Of a stretch of 64,000 nucleotides of DNA, positions 1-8,093 are shown piece after piece. A model generated the notes under the pieces. It was not told the DNA's origin. It searched no databases and saw only the letters and a list, made by a program, of their open reading frames with translations. The DNA comes from Acidobacteriota bacterium (GTDB taxonomy: Bacteria > Acidobacteriota > Terriglobia > Terriglobales > SCQP01). The translations under genes and the position numbers were made by a program. Each line of letters starts with the position of its first letter. Within the stretch, counting starts at the first letter, position 1. The DNA lies in NCBI GenBank assembly GCA_004299485.1, contig SCQP01000012.1:62001-126000 (forward strand). The letters are read 5' to 3'.

Positions 1-555
1 GATCTGGATGACGTCGGCGTAGCGGGTCACCAGATCGAGGGAGCGTTCGTCGATGGCTTCGGTGACGATGAGCAGGCCGAAGCGATCGCGGACTTCGGCG
101 AGGATCTTGAGGCCGTCTTCTTCCAGACCCTGGAAGGAGTAGGGCGAGGTGCGGGGCTTGAAGGCGCCGCCACGGAAAAAGTGCGCGCCGGCGGCGGCGA
201 CGGCGGCGGCGGTGGCGAAGGTTTGCTCGCGGGTTTCGACCGCGCAGGGGCCGGCGATGATGGCCAAATCGGGACCGCCGATGGTGGCGGCGTAGCCGGG
301 GAAAGAGATAACCGTGGTGTCGGGGCGCAACTCGCGGCTGACGAGCTTGTAGGGCTTGGTGACGATAATGACTTCGGCCACGCCGGGCATTTCGCCAAAG
401 GCCGCCGGCTCGACCGGGCCCTGATTGCCGGTGATGCCGATGGCCGTGCGCTGCGCGCCGGGGATGGCGTGCGGGCGCATGCCCAGATAGGTAATGCGTG
501 CGCAGACGGCCTGGATTTGCTCTTCGGTGGCGGCCGGCTGCATGACGATTAACAC
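1..555 (-). CDS. aroF: DAHP synthase (3-deoxy-7-phosphoheptulonate synthase), 5' part, cut by window edge
   Basis: First enzyme of the shikimate pathway (phosphoenolpyruvate + erythrose 4-phosphate). The frame is open for 185 codons to the left edge, so the C-terminal part is missing. Residues 1-75 form the small N-terminal ferredoxin-like domain of type I-beta enzymes. The barrel then begins with [15 protein letters not shown] (93-107) and [18 protein letters not shown] (126-143), both family signatures. I chose the GTG at 555 because it yields the usual opening strand [13 protein letters not shown]; the ATG at 543 would remove that strand. The gene is divergent from rsmG. An imperfect tandem of three 8-mers (TTTATCAG-like) lies at 558-581, just upstream. 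Isozyme type beyond I-beta cannot be judged. Confidence 0.9.
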   Translation of the reverse strand, partial: MLIVMQPAATEEQIQAVCARITYLGMRPHAIPGAQRTAIGITGNQGPVEPAAFGEMPGVAEVIIVTKPYKLVSRELRPDTTVISFPGYAATIGGPDLAIIAGPCAVETREQTFATAAAVAAAGAHFFRGGAFKPRTSPYSFQGLEEDGLKILAEVRDRFGLLIVTEAIDERSLDLVTRYADVIQI

Positions 556-653
556 GTTTATCAGTTTATCAGTTGGTCAGTAAAAGGCTCGTCCGGCGGG
601 GTCGTCGTGGGGTGCGGACCGCGTCGCTCGGGGGAATGGGGTAGGCTGCTGGG

Positions 654-1421
654 ATGGGTTCTTTCGAGGGGTTGCTGGCACGGTGGTTGCCGGAGTATGG
701 CTGCGAGCCGGGCGAGGAGGTGGTGGCAACGCTGGCACGCTATCTGGAGCTGGTGGCGGCGGCGCAGGGGCGGGTAAGACTGGTGGGATCGATCGAACCG
801 GAAGTGCTGGTGCGGCGGCATGTGGGGGAATCGGTGGCGCTGCTGCGATTGTGGCACGGCCACCACTTGCTGGAGCCGCCCTCCCGGTGGTCGGGCTGTG
901 GCCGAGCGTCGCTCCCCGGCAACGGACGCCCGCTGGCGCTCAGGGCGTCTCCAAGTTGCCGCGTGTGGGCGCTTACGGGTGGGCGGGTGGTGGACCTGGG
1001 GTCGGGGGCGGGATTTCCGGGGCTGGTACTGGCGCTGGTGCGACCAGAACTAGAAACTACATTAGTAGAAGCAACGCACAAGAAGGCGGTATTTCTGGAA
1101 GAGGCGGTTGCGGAGCTGGGGTTGGCGGGGCGGGTGAGGGTGGAGAACCGGTTTGTAGCGCGGCAGCCGCCACGCGGGGAACGCACGCCGATCGCGGGGG
1201 CGGCGTTGGTGACGGTGCGGGCACTGGAGGGGATGGAGGAGGCGCCGCGCTGGCTGGGGCGCTGGTTGGACCCGGAGGCCGAGGCCGCTTTTTGGGTTAC
1301 GAGGGAGCGGGCGGAACAGTGGCGGCGGCAGTATCCGGCGTGGCGCTGGGGCGCGTTTGAGGCGCTGCCGGGAGCGCACAGCCGGGGCCTCGTGCTGGCG
1401 CAAAAACCGGCGGGAGTGTAG
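654..1421 (+). CDS. rsmG: 16S rRNA (guanine527-N7)-methyltransferase RsmG (GidB)
   Basis: SAM-dependent methyltransferase that makes m7G527 in 16S rRNA. RHVGESVALL (55-64) matches the family's His...(D/E)-S segment. The SAM site DLGSGAGFPG is at 114-123, followed by the acidic strand TTLVEATHKKAVFLEE. At 255 residues it is longer than most RsmG proteins (about 200-240). The excess is residues 67-103, which are encoded by a type B palindromic repeat (851-963) sitting in frame just before the SAM motif. The insert is Arg/Pro-rich and has no counterpart in the family as I know it. It precedes parS-parA-parB, a common neighbourhood near chromosome origins. The insertion may be tolerated as a surface loop, but activity is unproven. 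Confidence 0.93.
   Translation: MGSFEGLLARWLPEYGCEPGEEVVATLARYLELVAAAQGRVRLVGSIEPEVLVRRHVGESVALLRLWHGHHLLEPPSRWSGCGRASLPGNGRPLALRASPSCRVWALTGGRVVDLGSGAGFPGLVLALVRPELETTLVEATHKKAVFLEEAVAELGLAGRVRVENRFVARQPPRGERTPIAGAALVTVRALEGMEEAPRWLGRWLDPEAEAAFWVTRERAEQWRRQYPAWRWGAFEALPGAHSRGLVLAQKPAGV
851..963 (+). repeat. Palindromic repeat type B, copy B1, inside rsmG
   Basis: 113 bp starting with the hairpin GTGGC-ACG-GCCAC. It contains the shared core CGCCCGCTGGCGCTCAGGGC and ends near AGTTGCCGCG. It is nearly identical to the intergenic copy at 3549-3660, yet here it is translated in frame without a stop. Confidence 0.9.
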
Positions 1422-1466
1422 CCCGCGCGGGCGGGCACGCGACCGGCAGGCCAGGCCATATCAGGG

Positions 1467-1578
1467 GTGGCTCGCCACTTTTTGCCCTGGTCGCTCCCGA
1501 TGGTCGCTTGGAGTGCGGGCTTCGATTCCCGGCAGGGTCCGCCCGCTGGCGCTCCGGGCTCCACCGAGCTGCCGCCAC
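1467..1578 (+). repeat. Palindromic repeat type A, copy A1
   Basis: About 112 bp. Starts with the hairpin GTGG-CTCG-CCAC, has a T-arm-like centre (GGGCTTCGATTCCC) and ends GCTGGCGCTCAGGGCTCC then a Cys/Gly-codon-like GCTGCCGCCAC tail. Lies 45 bp after rsmG and left of the parS pair, in the same orientation as A2. Confidence 0.9.
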
Positions 1579-1596
1579 TGGTTGTGCTCTGGGGAG

Positions 1597-1612
1597 TGTT
1601 CCACGTGAAACA
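1597..1612. promoter_or_regulatory. parS: parS centromere site 1 (ParB-binding)
   Basis: TGTTCCACGTGAAACA differs by one base from the perfect palindrome TGTTTCACGTGAAACA, the widely conserved chromosomal parS consensus. It lies 277 bp before parA, in the 467-bp gap between rsmG and parA. The rest of that gap holds repeats A1 and A2, the second parS and a short rsmG-like fragment. Confidence 0.92.
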
Positions 1613-1646
1613 CTCCAGCGGCCGGCTGACTGACTGAGAACGGCCG

Positions 1647-1685
1647 GGAGGAGGCGCCGCGCGGACTGGGGCGCTGGCTGGACCC
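1647..1685 (+). repeat. Duplicated 39-bp fragment of rsmG between the parS sites
   Basis: 36 of 39 bases match 1235-1273 inside rsmG (GGAGGAGGCGCCGCGC..., ending GGACCC). It abuts parS site 2. It is too short to code for anything and looks like a relic of a local duplication. Confidence 0.75.
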
Positions 1686-1686
1686 A

Positions 1687-1702
1687 TGTTTCACGTGAAA
1701 CA
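1687..1702. promoter_or_regulatory. parS: parS centromere site 2 (ParB-binding)
   Basis: TGTTTCACGTGAAACA, a perfect 16-bp palindrome identical to the consensus parS. It lies 74 bp after parS site 1 and 186 bp before parA. Adjacent ParB would load here and spread, with ParA moving the origin region. Confidence 0.96.
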
Positions 1703-1731
1703 CTTTCTCCCTCGCCCGGTCGAACTGAAAA

Positions 1732-1842
1732 GTGGCTCGCCACTTTTTGCCTTGGTCGCTCCCGATGGTCGCTTGGAGCCCGGGCTTCGATTCCCGGCAG
1801 GGTCCGCCCGCTGGCGCTCAGGGCTCCTCCGAGCTGCCGCCA
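1732..1842 (+). repeat. Palindromic repeat type A, copy A2
   Basis: 111 bp, same orientation as A1. Together they flank the two parS sites. It carries a few substitutions (for example GCCTTGG and GGAGCCCGGGC). It ends 46 bp before the parA start, at the edge of the likely parA promoter. Confidence 0.9.
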
Positions 1843-1851
1843 ACTGATGTA

Positions 1852-1881
1852 CTGACAAACTGAAATACGGTGCGCTACACT
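1852..1881 (+). promoter_or_regulatory. Candidate parA promoter, probably giving a leaderless mRNA
   Basis: CTGACA (1852-1857), an 18-bp spacer and TACACT (1876-1881). The -10 hexamer ends 7 bp before the parA ATG and no Shine-Dalgarno sequence is visible, which fits leaderless transcription. Confidence 0.45.
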
Positions 1882-1888
1882 CATCGCC

Positions 1889-2680
1889 ATGGCTCGCGTG
1901 CTGGCGATTACGAACCAAAAGGGCGGCGTAGGCAAAACTACCACTGCCATCAATCTTGCCGCCTCGCTCGCCGCTGCGGAAGTCGCCACCCTGCTGGTGG
2001 ACTGCGACCCCCAAGCCAACGCTTCAAGCGGGTTGGGCGTGCCGCCGGACGAGGGGCGGCCAAGCTTGTACCAGGGGATGCGCAGGGAGGCCGATGCAGC
2101 CTCCCTCATCGTTAAGACGGCGATGGAGGGGCTGGATCTGATCCCCTCGAGCCGGGACCTGGTCGGCCTCAATCTCGAGCTGGTCAATGAACCTGAGCGC
2201 GAGCTGCGGCTGCGGCAGCTCCTGGCGCCGCTGGCGCCACGCTACCAGTTCATTCTGCTCGATTGCCCGCCAGCGCTCGACCTGCTGAATTTAAACGCCT
2301 TAGTGGCTGCACACGCCCTGATTGTGCCGATGCAGTGCGAGTATTTTGCGCTGGAAGGGGTGGCGCAACTGGTGCGGACGGTTGAGGCAGTGCAGCAGAA
2401 CTGGAATCCGGAGCTGGAAATCGCCGGGGTGCTGTTTACCCAGCTCGATGAGCGCACGAATTTGAGCAAACAGGTAGCCGACAGCCTGCGGGCGCACTTC
2501 GGCGATCGGGTGTTTGCCACCGCCATTCCGCGCAACATTCGGCTGGCCGAAGCTCCCAGCCACGGCTTGCCTGCACTACTCTACGATTTGCGCTCGCGCG
2601 GCGCCGAAGCTTACTTGCAACTAGCCCATGAGGTGATTCAACGTGAACAAACCCGCTTCACCGCCGCCAGTCCCGCGTAA
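1889..2680 (+). CDS. parA: Chromosome partitioning ATPase ParA (Soj)
   Basis: Walker-type ATPase that moves or positions origin regions with ParB bound to parS. The deviant Walker A motif KGGVGKTT is at 11-18 and the Walker A' strand LLVDCDPQ, with Asp40, follows. A later strand reads FILLDCPPALDLL. At 263 residues it has normal length for the short chromosomal ParA class and lacks the N-terminal HTH of plasmid ParA. It overlaps parB by 38 bp, so the two are co-transcribed and probably translationally coupled. Two parS sites lie just upstream. Confidence 0.96.
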   Translation: MARVLAITNQKGGVGKTTTAINLAASLAAAEVATLLVDCDPQANASSGLGVPPDEGRPSLYQGMRREADAASLIVKTAMEGLDLIPSSRDLVGLNLELVNEPERELRLRQLLAPLAPRYQFILLDCPPALDLLNLNALVAAHALIVPMQCEYFALEGVAQLVRTVEAVQQNWNPELEIAGVLFTQLDERTNLSKQVADSLRAHFGDRVFATAIPRNIRLAEAPSHGLPALLYDLRSRGAEAYLQLAHEVIQREQTRFTAASPA

Positions 2681-3539
2681 AGCGCTGGGCCGCGGTCTCG
2701 ATGCTCTGCTGGCGCGGCCGGCAGCGGCTGCTGCAGCGACGCAGACAGCCCCAGCCCACGACCGTGATTTGCGCGAAATTCCGGTCGCGTTGGTTGACTC
2801 GAATCCCCACCAACCGCGGCGGCAGTTTGATGAGACCGAACTGGAGGAGTTGGCCAGCTCCATTCGCACGCAAGGGGTGCTACAGCCGATTCTGGTGCGT
2901 CCAAAGGGGCAGAAATTTGAGCTGATTGCGGGCGAGCGACGCCTGCGGGCGGCGAAAAAGGCCGGATTGGAGCAGATTCCGGCGATTGTGCGCGTACTGC
3001 CTGATCTGCAAGCGATGGAGGTGACTATCATCGAGAACCTCCAACGCGCGGATCTGAACCCGATTGAGCAGGCTACGGGGTTTCAGCACCTGGCGCAGCG
3101 GTTTGGAATGACGCAGGAGGACATTGCTCGCGTCAGCGGAAAAGACCGGGCGACGGTGGCTAACTTCCTGCGATTGTTGCGACTGGAGGCGGATGTCGTC
3201 GAGCTGGTTCGGAGCGGCAAGCTTACGCCCGGGCAGGCGCGGCCGCTGCTGGCGCTGGCGCCGGAGACGCAGCGCGAGCTGGCGCGGAAAATCGCCGCGG
3301 AAGCCTGGCCGGCGCGCCGCGTGGAGCAGCATGTCGCCAAGCTGCAAGCACCGCCTGCACCGGCCCAGCCGGCGCCGGTGCGTGATCCTAACGAGCGCGA
3401 AGCGGAACTACAGTTGGCGCGGGCGCTGGGGACGCGCGTGGAGCTCAAGCCGGGACCGCGTGGCCGGGGCGCGATCGTGGTCAATTACGCGTCGCTGGAT
3501 GAGTTTCAGCGGCTGTTTGAGCGGCTGACCCATTCCTGA
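2643..3539 (+). CDS. parB: Chromosome partitioning protein ParB (Spo0J), parS-binding CTPase
   Basis: Binds parS and spreads as a CTP-dependent clamp. An N-terminal segment with KALGRGLDALL (13-23) is the ParA-contact region seen in chromosomal ParB. The CTP-binding box GERR is at 97-100, ENLQRADLNPIEQA at 131-144, and an HTH at about 155-180 (MTQEDIARVSGKDRATVANF). The C-terminal dimerisation domain ends at residue 298. The GTG start at 2643 lies within the 3' end of parA and gives the usual N-terminus. Residues 340-370-equivalent Pro/Ala linker sequence (about 235-255) separates the central and C-terminal domains. Confidence 0.95.
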   Translation: MNKPASPPPVPRKALGRGLDALLARPAAAAAATQTAPAHDRDLREIPVALVDSNPHQPRRQFDETELEELASSIRTQGVLQPILVRPKGQKFELIAGERRLRAAKKAGLEQIPAIVRVLPDLQAMEVTIIENLQRADLNPIEQATGFQHLAQRFGMTQEDIARVSGKDRATVANFLRLLRLEADVVELVRSGKLTPGQARPLLALAPETQRELARKIAAEAWPARRVEQHVAKLQAPPAPAQPAPVRDPNEREAELQLARALGTRVELKPGPRGRGAIVVNYASLDEFQRLFERLTHS

Positions 3540-3548
3540 GGGTTCTTT

Positions 3549-3660
3549 GTGGCACGGCCACCTCTTGTTGGAGCCGCCCTCCCGGTGGTCGGGCTGTGGC
3601 CGAGCGTCGCTCCCGGCAATGGACGCCCGCTGGCGCTCAGGGCGCCTCCTAGTTCCCGCG
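3549..3660 (+). repeat. Palindromic repeat type B, copy B2
   Basis: 112 bp between parB and the thioredoxin gene, closely matching the copy inside rsmG (851-963). It starts GTGGCACGGCCACC and ends AGTTCCCGCG. It carries an open frame into the next gene, but the ribosome-binding site places the real start downstream. Confidence 0.9.
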
Positions 3661-3686
3661 TTATGCCAGAATGGAGGCAATTGCTG

Positions 3687-4973
3687 ATGTCACGCCTCCT
3701 TGCTCCTTTCGTTCTGTTTACTATCTTGATTCTGCCGCTTGGGGCCCAGACCTCCGCCCCGGTCCCAACCGAACAGGCACGGCAGGATAAGCTGGCCTCC
3801 ATTTTGGAGATTCAAGAGCCGGGGCAACAGCTTCGCGCTCTGGAATCCTTCGCGCAGCAGTACCCGAAAGCGCCGGAATTGGGCGACGTTTATAATGCCG
3901 TCATCCAGGACGCGGTCGCGCTCAACGACGATAACCTGATCCTGGTCTATAACTTAAAGCTGGAGCAGCTTGACCCTGGCAACCTTGCGCAACGGGTCAA
4001 GGTCCTGAATCTGCTGCTGCTCGAAACCGACGCCGCCCATAAGCAGCAGACGGCGGCGCAGGCCGCCACGTTCGCCCGGATGGTTGAGGCCAAGACGCAG
4101 GAAACGCCGCCGAAGTCGATGGGACCGGCGCGCTGGCGGCTGGACATGGCGCGGCTGCGCTCGCTGGCCGGCCTGTTCCAGGGAGCGGCGGCGCAGGCGC
4201 TGGGGCAGTATCCGCAGGCGGAGAAATTTCTGGTGGCCAGCCTGCAGCAGAGCCAGACGGAGGAGGCGGCCCAGCACTTAGGGGATGTCTATGTGGCGCT
4301 AGGAAAACTTCCGCAAGCGGTGGATGCGTATGCGCTCGCACTGGCGCTGCCGGGACAGACGATCCCGGAGCGCGCCAAGCTGGAGCAGACCGCGGGCGGG
4401 CTCTACGCCCAGATCCACAACGGCAGCCGGGTGGGGTTTGGCGACCTGATCCTGCAGCGGTTCGGCGATGTGGCCGCGCGCGATGCCGAGCAGCAGCAGA
4501 CGCTGCATCCCAATGCCGAGGCGAACGCCAATGCCACCACGGCGGGCCAGTTCGTGCTGACCGCGCTCGATGGCGCCAAGCACAGCCTCACGCAGGAAAA
4601 GGGCAAGGTGGTGGTGCTGGATTTCTGGGCGACCTGGTGCGGTCCCTGCAAGGTGCAGCACCCGCTGCTGGCGAAGGTGGCGGGGCAGTTTGCAAATAAT
4701 CACGACGTGACCTTTATTGCGATCAACGAGGACGAAGAGCGTTCGCGGGTTGTGCCCTTCCTCGATACTCAGCACTGGAAGCACACCACCTGGCTCGACG
4801 CCGGACTGGGCGCGTTTCTGGGGGTGGAATCTCTGCCGACGACCATGATTCTCAACCCGGAGGGACTGGTGGTGTACCGGCAGTCGGGCTTCATTCCGGG
4901 CACGTTTGTGGCCACGCTGCACGCCGCCATCGAGCGCGCGCTTAAAGCCAGCGACGCGACGGCGGCGAATTAA
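3687..4973 (+). CDS. Exported TlpA-like thioredoxin with long N-terminal helical domain
   Basis: Predicted periplasmic thiol-disulfide protein of 428 residues. A signal peptide (MSRLLAPFVLFTILILPLGA) is followed by about 250 residues of Ala/Leu/Gln-rich helices resembling TPR or helical repeats, for example AAQALGQYPQAEKFLVASL. A TlpA/ResA-type thioredoxin domain ends the protein, with WCGPC at 317-321 and the cis-proline region SLPTTMILNPEG. I chose the ATG at 3687 because GGAGG (3673-3677) sits 9 bp upstream and the signal peptide begins there. The open frame upstream is only repeat B2. The partner substrate is unknown; cytochrome c maturation or general thiol reduction are both possible. 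Confidence 0.85.
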   Translation: MSRLLAPFVLFTILILPLGAQTSAPVPTEQARQDKLASILEIQEPGQQLRALESFAQQYPKAPELGDVYNAVIQDAVALNDDNLILVYNLKLEQLDPGNLAQRVKVLNLLLLETDAAHKQQTAAQAATFARMVEAKTQETPPKSMGPARWRLDMARLRSLAGLFQGAAAQALGQYPQAEKFLVASLQQSQTEEAAQHLGDVYVALGKLPQAVDAYALALALPGQTIPERAKLEQTAGGLYAQIHNGSRVGFGDLILQRFGDVAARDAEQQQTLHPNAEANANATTAGQFVLTALDGAKHSLTQEKGKVVVLDFWATWCGPCKVQHPLLAKVAGQFANNHDVTFIAINEDEERSRVVPFLDTQHWKHTTWLDAGLGAFLGVESLPTTMILNPEGLVVYRQSGFIPGTFVATLHAAIERALKASDATAAN

Positions 4974-4991
4974 TCGAGCAGCAGGGCGAGT

Positions 4992-5102
4992 GTGGCTCGC
5001 CACTTTTTGCCCTGGTCGCTCCCGATGGTCGCTTGGAGTGCGGGCTTCGATTCCCGGCAGGGTCCGCCCGCTGGCGCTCAGGGCTCCTCCGAGCTGCCGC
5101 CA
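4992..5102 (+). repeat. Palindromic repeat type A, copy A3
   Basis: 111 bp between two convergent genes, about 20 bp after the thioredoxin stop. Almost identical to A1, including the GTGG-CTCG-CCAC hairpin and the T-arm-like centre. Confidence 0.9.
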
Positions 5103-5203
5103 TCGGCGGCCTCGGCAAACGCGCGGAAGATGCGTGCGGCTTTTCCTGATGTCAAAGCCGCAGGCGCTTTGTTCCGCCGGGCTACAGCGGGGCTGGTTTT
5201 GCT

Positions 5204-5794
5204 CTACCGCCAGGCGGCTTTTACGGGGACTTGGTGGAGGTCGCGCACCTGCGGTGGCCCGGCAGCGGACGTGGCAACGCGGCCCACCTCTGCTAGCCAG
5301 ATGCCGTTGGATTGCGGCGGCTCGAGCGGGCCGAATACGGTGCTGCCGTCCGAGCAGGCGTAGGTGCCGATGCGGCCGGCGGGGCCGGGGGGGCGGGTTC
5401 CGGTAAATGGCCGGCAAACCGCGCCGTCGGCGAGCTCGAGGAGCCAGGGTTGGGGCGCGATGCGGGCGGGAATCGGTTCGTGCGGGAGCGGGAGGGTCAA
5501 GGCAAGCGCCAGGGGGTGCGCCTGAGCCGGATCGGCGGGGTTGGCGCCGCAGAGCAGGTCCGATTCGCCGGCGATTTCAAAGCAGGGGTCCTCGATCCGG
5601 TTGCCGAGGGTGCAGCGCCAGGCGTCGGGGCGAGCGGGCGCGGCGATAGAGTGCGTCCAGCAGGAACCGCTCACGCGCTGCGCGCGCGGCGGGACGGCGG
5701 CGGGAAGAAACGTCACGATGCGGGTGCGCGCGGGCGAGCAACCCGCGAGCGCAACCGCTGCCGCGAGCAGAACCAACCGCCGGTTAGATGCCAC
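5204..5794 (-). CDS. Small predicted lipoprotein, function unknown
   Basis: A 196-residue protein with a lipoprotein signal: basic N-terminus (NRR), hydrophobic LVLLAAAVALAG and lipobox Cys in LAGCSPA. Several Cys residues follow (SCW, WRCTLG, DPCFE, DLLCG, AVCRP, YACSD), suggesting disulfides in the periplasm. The GTG at 5794 overlaps the stop of the upstream AIM24-family gene, so translation is likely coupled. I recognise no domain. A longer frame upstream exists but would bury the signal peptide. Confidence 0.6.
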   Translation of the reverse strand: MASNRRLVLLAAAVALAGCSPARTRIVTFLPAAVPPRAQRVSGSCWTHSIAAPARPDAWRCTLGNRIEDPCFEIAGESDLLCGANPADPAQAHPLALALTLPLPHEPIPARIAPQPWLLELADGAVCRPFTGTRPPGPAGRIGTYACSDGSTVFGPLEPPQSNGIWLAEVGRVATSAAGPPQVRDLHQVPVKAAWR

Positions 5795-6683
5795 CCTGAT
5801 TGCCGCCGAGAACACCGCCGAGGATCGCGCCCAGCGCTCCGGCGCCTGCCATGCCGGCGACGCCGCTCCCGCCACCTTGCACGCCGGCGGCGGCGACGAT
5901 GCGGCTGGCGAGGCGGTCGAACGACAGCGTCTGGAGAATGACCGTGCCCGGGCCGGTGAGGACGATGAAGAACATACCCTCGCCGCCGAAGAGCAGGTTC
6001 TTGAAGCCCTTCACGAACTCGATGGTGTACTGCACGCCAGCGTCAAAGGCGACGACGCTGCCGGTATCGACGCGGATCTGCTCGCCGGGCTGCAAGTCGA
6101 GCTTGATGAAATGGCCGCCGGCGTGGACGAGCGCGTCGCCCTGACCTTTGAGCGTTTGCAGAATGAAACCTTCACCGCTGAACAGGCCGTAGCCGAGCTT
6201 TTGGCTGAAGCCGACCGAGAGCGTGACCTGCGGCGAGCAGCAGAGGAAAGAATGGCGCTGGCAGAGCCACTCGCGCGCACCGATCTCGAGGCGGTGGATG
6301 GTGCCGGGATAAGGTGCGGCAAAGGCGGCTTCGCCGGCGCCGTTCTGGGCGGTGAAGTGCGCCAGGAAAAACGAGTCGCCAGCGAGCGCCCGCTTGAAGC
6401 CGGACATCAAGCCGCCGCTCATGGCGGTGTTCATGTTCACGTCGCCGCGCATGTAGAGCAACGCGCCGGGTTCGGCCATGACGCTCTGGCCCGGAGCCAT
6501 GGTGACGACCGCGCCCTGCATCTCGTAGCCGACAACTTTATAGCGGGCGTCGCCGATGGCGCCCTCGGTGGGCGTTACCGATGAGGAAGAAGCGGCCACG
6601 AGAGCGGGCTGGGGGGCGCCGCAAGCGGGGCAGAAGCGGTCGCCGGCGGCGAGGGATTGATGGCAGGCGGGGCAGGAGGGCAT
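5784..6683 (-). CDS. AIM24-family (TIGR00266-like) protein with N-terminal zinc ribbon
   Basis: 299 residues. The N-terminal zinc ribbon (CPACHQSLAAGDRFCPACG) is followed by an AIM24/DUF124 beta-rich domain: GYEMQGAVVTMAPGQSVMAEPGALLYM, GLMSGFKRALAGDSFFL-type segments, then GEGFILQTLKGQG, and LLFGGEGMFFIVLTGPG. The C-terminus is a Gly-rich hydrophobic tail with GAILGGVLGGN repeats. Bacterial AIM24-like proteins are of unknown function and have been linked to membranes or stress. The ATG at 6683 places the zinc ribbon at the very start. It is followed by the overlapping lipoprotein gene and lies 34 bp downstream of phoB. Confidence 0.8.
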   Translation of the reverse strand: MPSCPACHQSLAAGDRFCPACGAPQPALVAASSSSVTPTEGAIGDARYKVVGYEMQGAVVTMAPGQSVMAEPGALLYMRGDVNMNTAMSGGLMSGFKRALAGDSFFLAHFTAQNGAGEAAFAAPYPGTIHRLEIGAREWLCQRHSFLCCSPQVTLSVGFSQKLGYGLFSGEGFILQTLKGQGDALVHAGGHFIKLDLQPGEQIRVDTGSVVAFDAGVQYTIEFVKGFKNLLFGGEGMFFIVLTGPGTVILQTLSFDRLASRIVAAAGVQGGGSGVAGMAGAGALGAILGGVLGGNQGGI

Positions 6684-6717
6684 GGGTTGACTATAACGCG
6701 CTCTCGATTCGCGCCGG

Positions 6718-7410
6718 TCAGCGCGGCAGGTCGGTGCGGTAACCGGCGCCGCGTACGGCTTTGAGCTGCAGGTGGGCCGCAGCACAGGTGGCGAGGCGGG
6801 CGCGGAGGCGGCGGATGGCGACATCGACGGCGCGCTCGGTGATGAAATGCTGCGGCGCCCAAACGGCGTCGACAATCTGGCGGCGGGAAAACACCTGCCC
6901 GGGCGAGCGCAGGAAAAAGGCCAGCAAGCGGAATTCAGTGTCGCTGAGTGCCAGCTCCTGGGCGCCGCAATAGGCGCGCTGGGCGCGCAGGTCGAGGCGC
7001 AGTCCGCCGGCGGTGAGTTCCTCTTCGGCGCTGGCGGCGGTGCGCAGGCGGGCGCGGATGCGGGCGGCGAGCTCGCCCGCGCTGACCGGCTTGCCGAGGT
7101 AATCGTCGGCGCCCAAATCCAGGCCGCGGATGCGGTCGGGCTCGGCGCCCAAGGCCGTCAGCACCAGCACGGGCAGCTCGCGGCTGAAGGGGCGGCGGCG
7201 CAGCTCGCGCAGGATCTCGAGGCCGTGGGCCTGGGGCAGCATGAGGTCGAGAAGCACCAGTTGCGGGCGCCAAGTGGCGACCTGATCGAGCACGCCCGCG
7301 CCGGTGGCGTTCAGGGCGACTTCGTAGCCTTCGCGGGTCAACTGGAGCCGCAGGAGCGCGCCCAGATCAGCGTCGTCCTCGACCACGAGGATGCGGGCGG
7401 GCAAGCTCAT
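6718..7410 (-). CDS. phoB: Response regulator PhoB (OmpR/PhoB family)
   Basis: Transcription factor of the phosphate-starvation response. Receiver domain (1-120): acidic pair EDD near 10-12, phospho-acceptor Asp in LLDLMLP, Thr in LVLTA and Lys in LGKPVS. Winged-helix domain (about 135-228) with LSDTEFRLLAFFLRSPGQVFSR and RAVDVAIRRLRARL. It is the last gene of the pst operon and its start overlaps the phoU stop by 4 bp. The cognate kinase is the PhoR gene three positions upstream. The two Pho-box-like sites between pstC and the porin gene are its likely targets. Confidence 0.92.
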   Translation of the reverse strand: MSLPARILVVEDDADLGALLRLQLTREGYEVALNATGAGVLDQVATWRPQLVLLDLMLPQAHGLEILRELRRRPFSRELPVLVLTALGAEPDRIRGLDLGADDYLGKPVSAGELAARIRARLRTAASAEEELTAGGLRLDLRAQRAYCGAQELALSDTEFRLLAFFLRSPGQVFSRRQIVDAVWAPQHFITERAVDVAIRRLRARLATCAAAHLQLKAVRGAGYRTDLPR

Positions 7411-8084
7411 GGCACGGGCGGAGGGGCGGAGTGATGGCGCACATCGACGCCTTCCAGCCAGAAAATCACGTCTTCGGCGATGTTGGTGGCGTGGTCGGCA
7501 ATGCGCTCCAGGTTGCGGGCGATGAACATCATGCCGAGGTTGGCTTCGACCTGGGAGGGCTGGGAGACGATGGCGCGCGTGAGGCGTTCGAAGATTTCAT
7601 CGCGCATGTGGTCGACTTCGTCGTCGCCGGCGAGCACCTGCCGCGCCAGGCCGGCATCGCCCGGCACCAGGGCATCGAGCGCCGAGCGCAGCATTTGGTT
7701 GGCGCGCTCCGCCATCAGAGGCAGATCGACCAGCGGCGGCGCCAGGGGCTGGCGCAGCAGGCGTTCCGCGCCCTGGGCGATGTTGACCGCCAAGTCGCCC
7801 ATGCGCTCCAGATCGTTGCTGATTTTGAGGGCGGCGGCGACGAAGCGCAGATCCACGGCCAGGGGTTGCTGCAGGGCCATGAGCCGCAGCGCACGCTCGC
7901 CGACTTCGAGTTCGGCGCGATTGATCTCCGGCTCCAGCTCGCGCGTCACCGCCGCCGCCAGCGCGGGTTCGCGGTCGAGGACGGCGTGCAGGCTGTGCTG
8001 CACCGCGGTCTCCACCAGGCCGCCCATGCGCAACAGCAGATCGCGCAGTTCATTGAGTTCGCGTTGGAATTGCTCACGTGGCAT
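7407..8084 (-). CDS. phoU: Phosphate signalling protein PhoU
   Basis: Two-repeat helical protein that couples the Pst transporter to PhoR and prevents signalling in high phosphate. 225 residues is the family norm. Both PhoU repeats show the acidic metal-binding pattern: KISNDLERMGDLAVNIA and IARNLERIADHATNIAED. It starts 9 bp after pstB and overlaps phoB by 4 bp. Confidence 0.95.
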   Translation of the reverse strand: MPREQFQRELNELRDLLLRMGGLVETAVQHSLHAVLDREPALAAAVTRELEPEINRAELEVGERALRLMALQQPLAVDLRFVAAALKISNDLERMGDLAVNIAQGAERLLRQPLAPPLVDLPLMAERANQMLRSALDALVPGDAGLARQVLAGDDEVDHMRDEIFERLTRAIVSQPSQVEANLGMMFIARNLERIADHATNIAEDVIFWLEGVDVRHHSAPPPVP

Positions 8085-8093
8085 GGATTCACT

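Noticed and set aside
1467-1842. tRNA genes in the type A repeats
   Set aside because: Only a T-arm-like segment is present; no acceptor, D-arm or anticodon arm can be formed.
3549-3686. N-terminal extension of the thioredoxin gene through repeat B2
   Set aside because: A good SD and a signal peptide place the start at 3687; the extension would abolish export.
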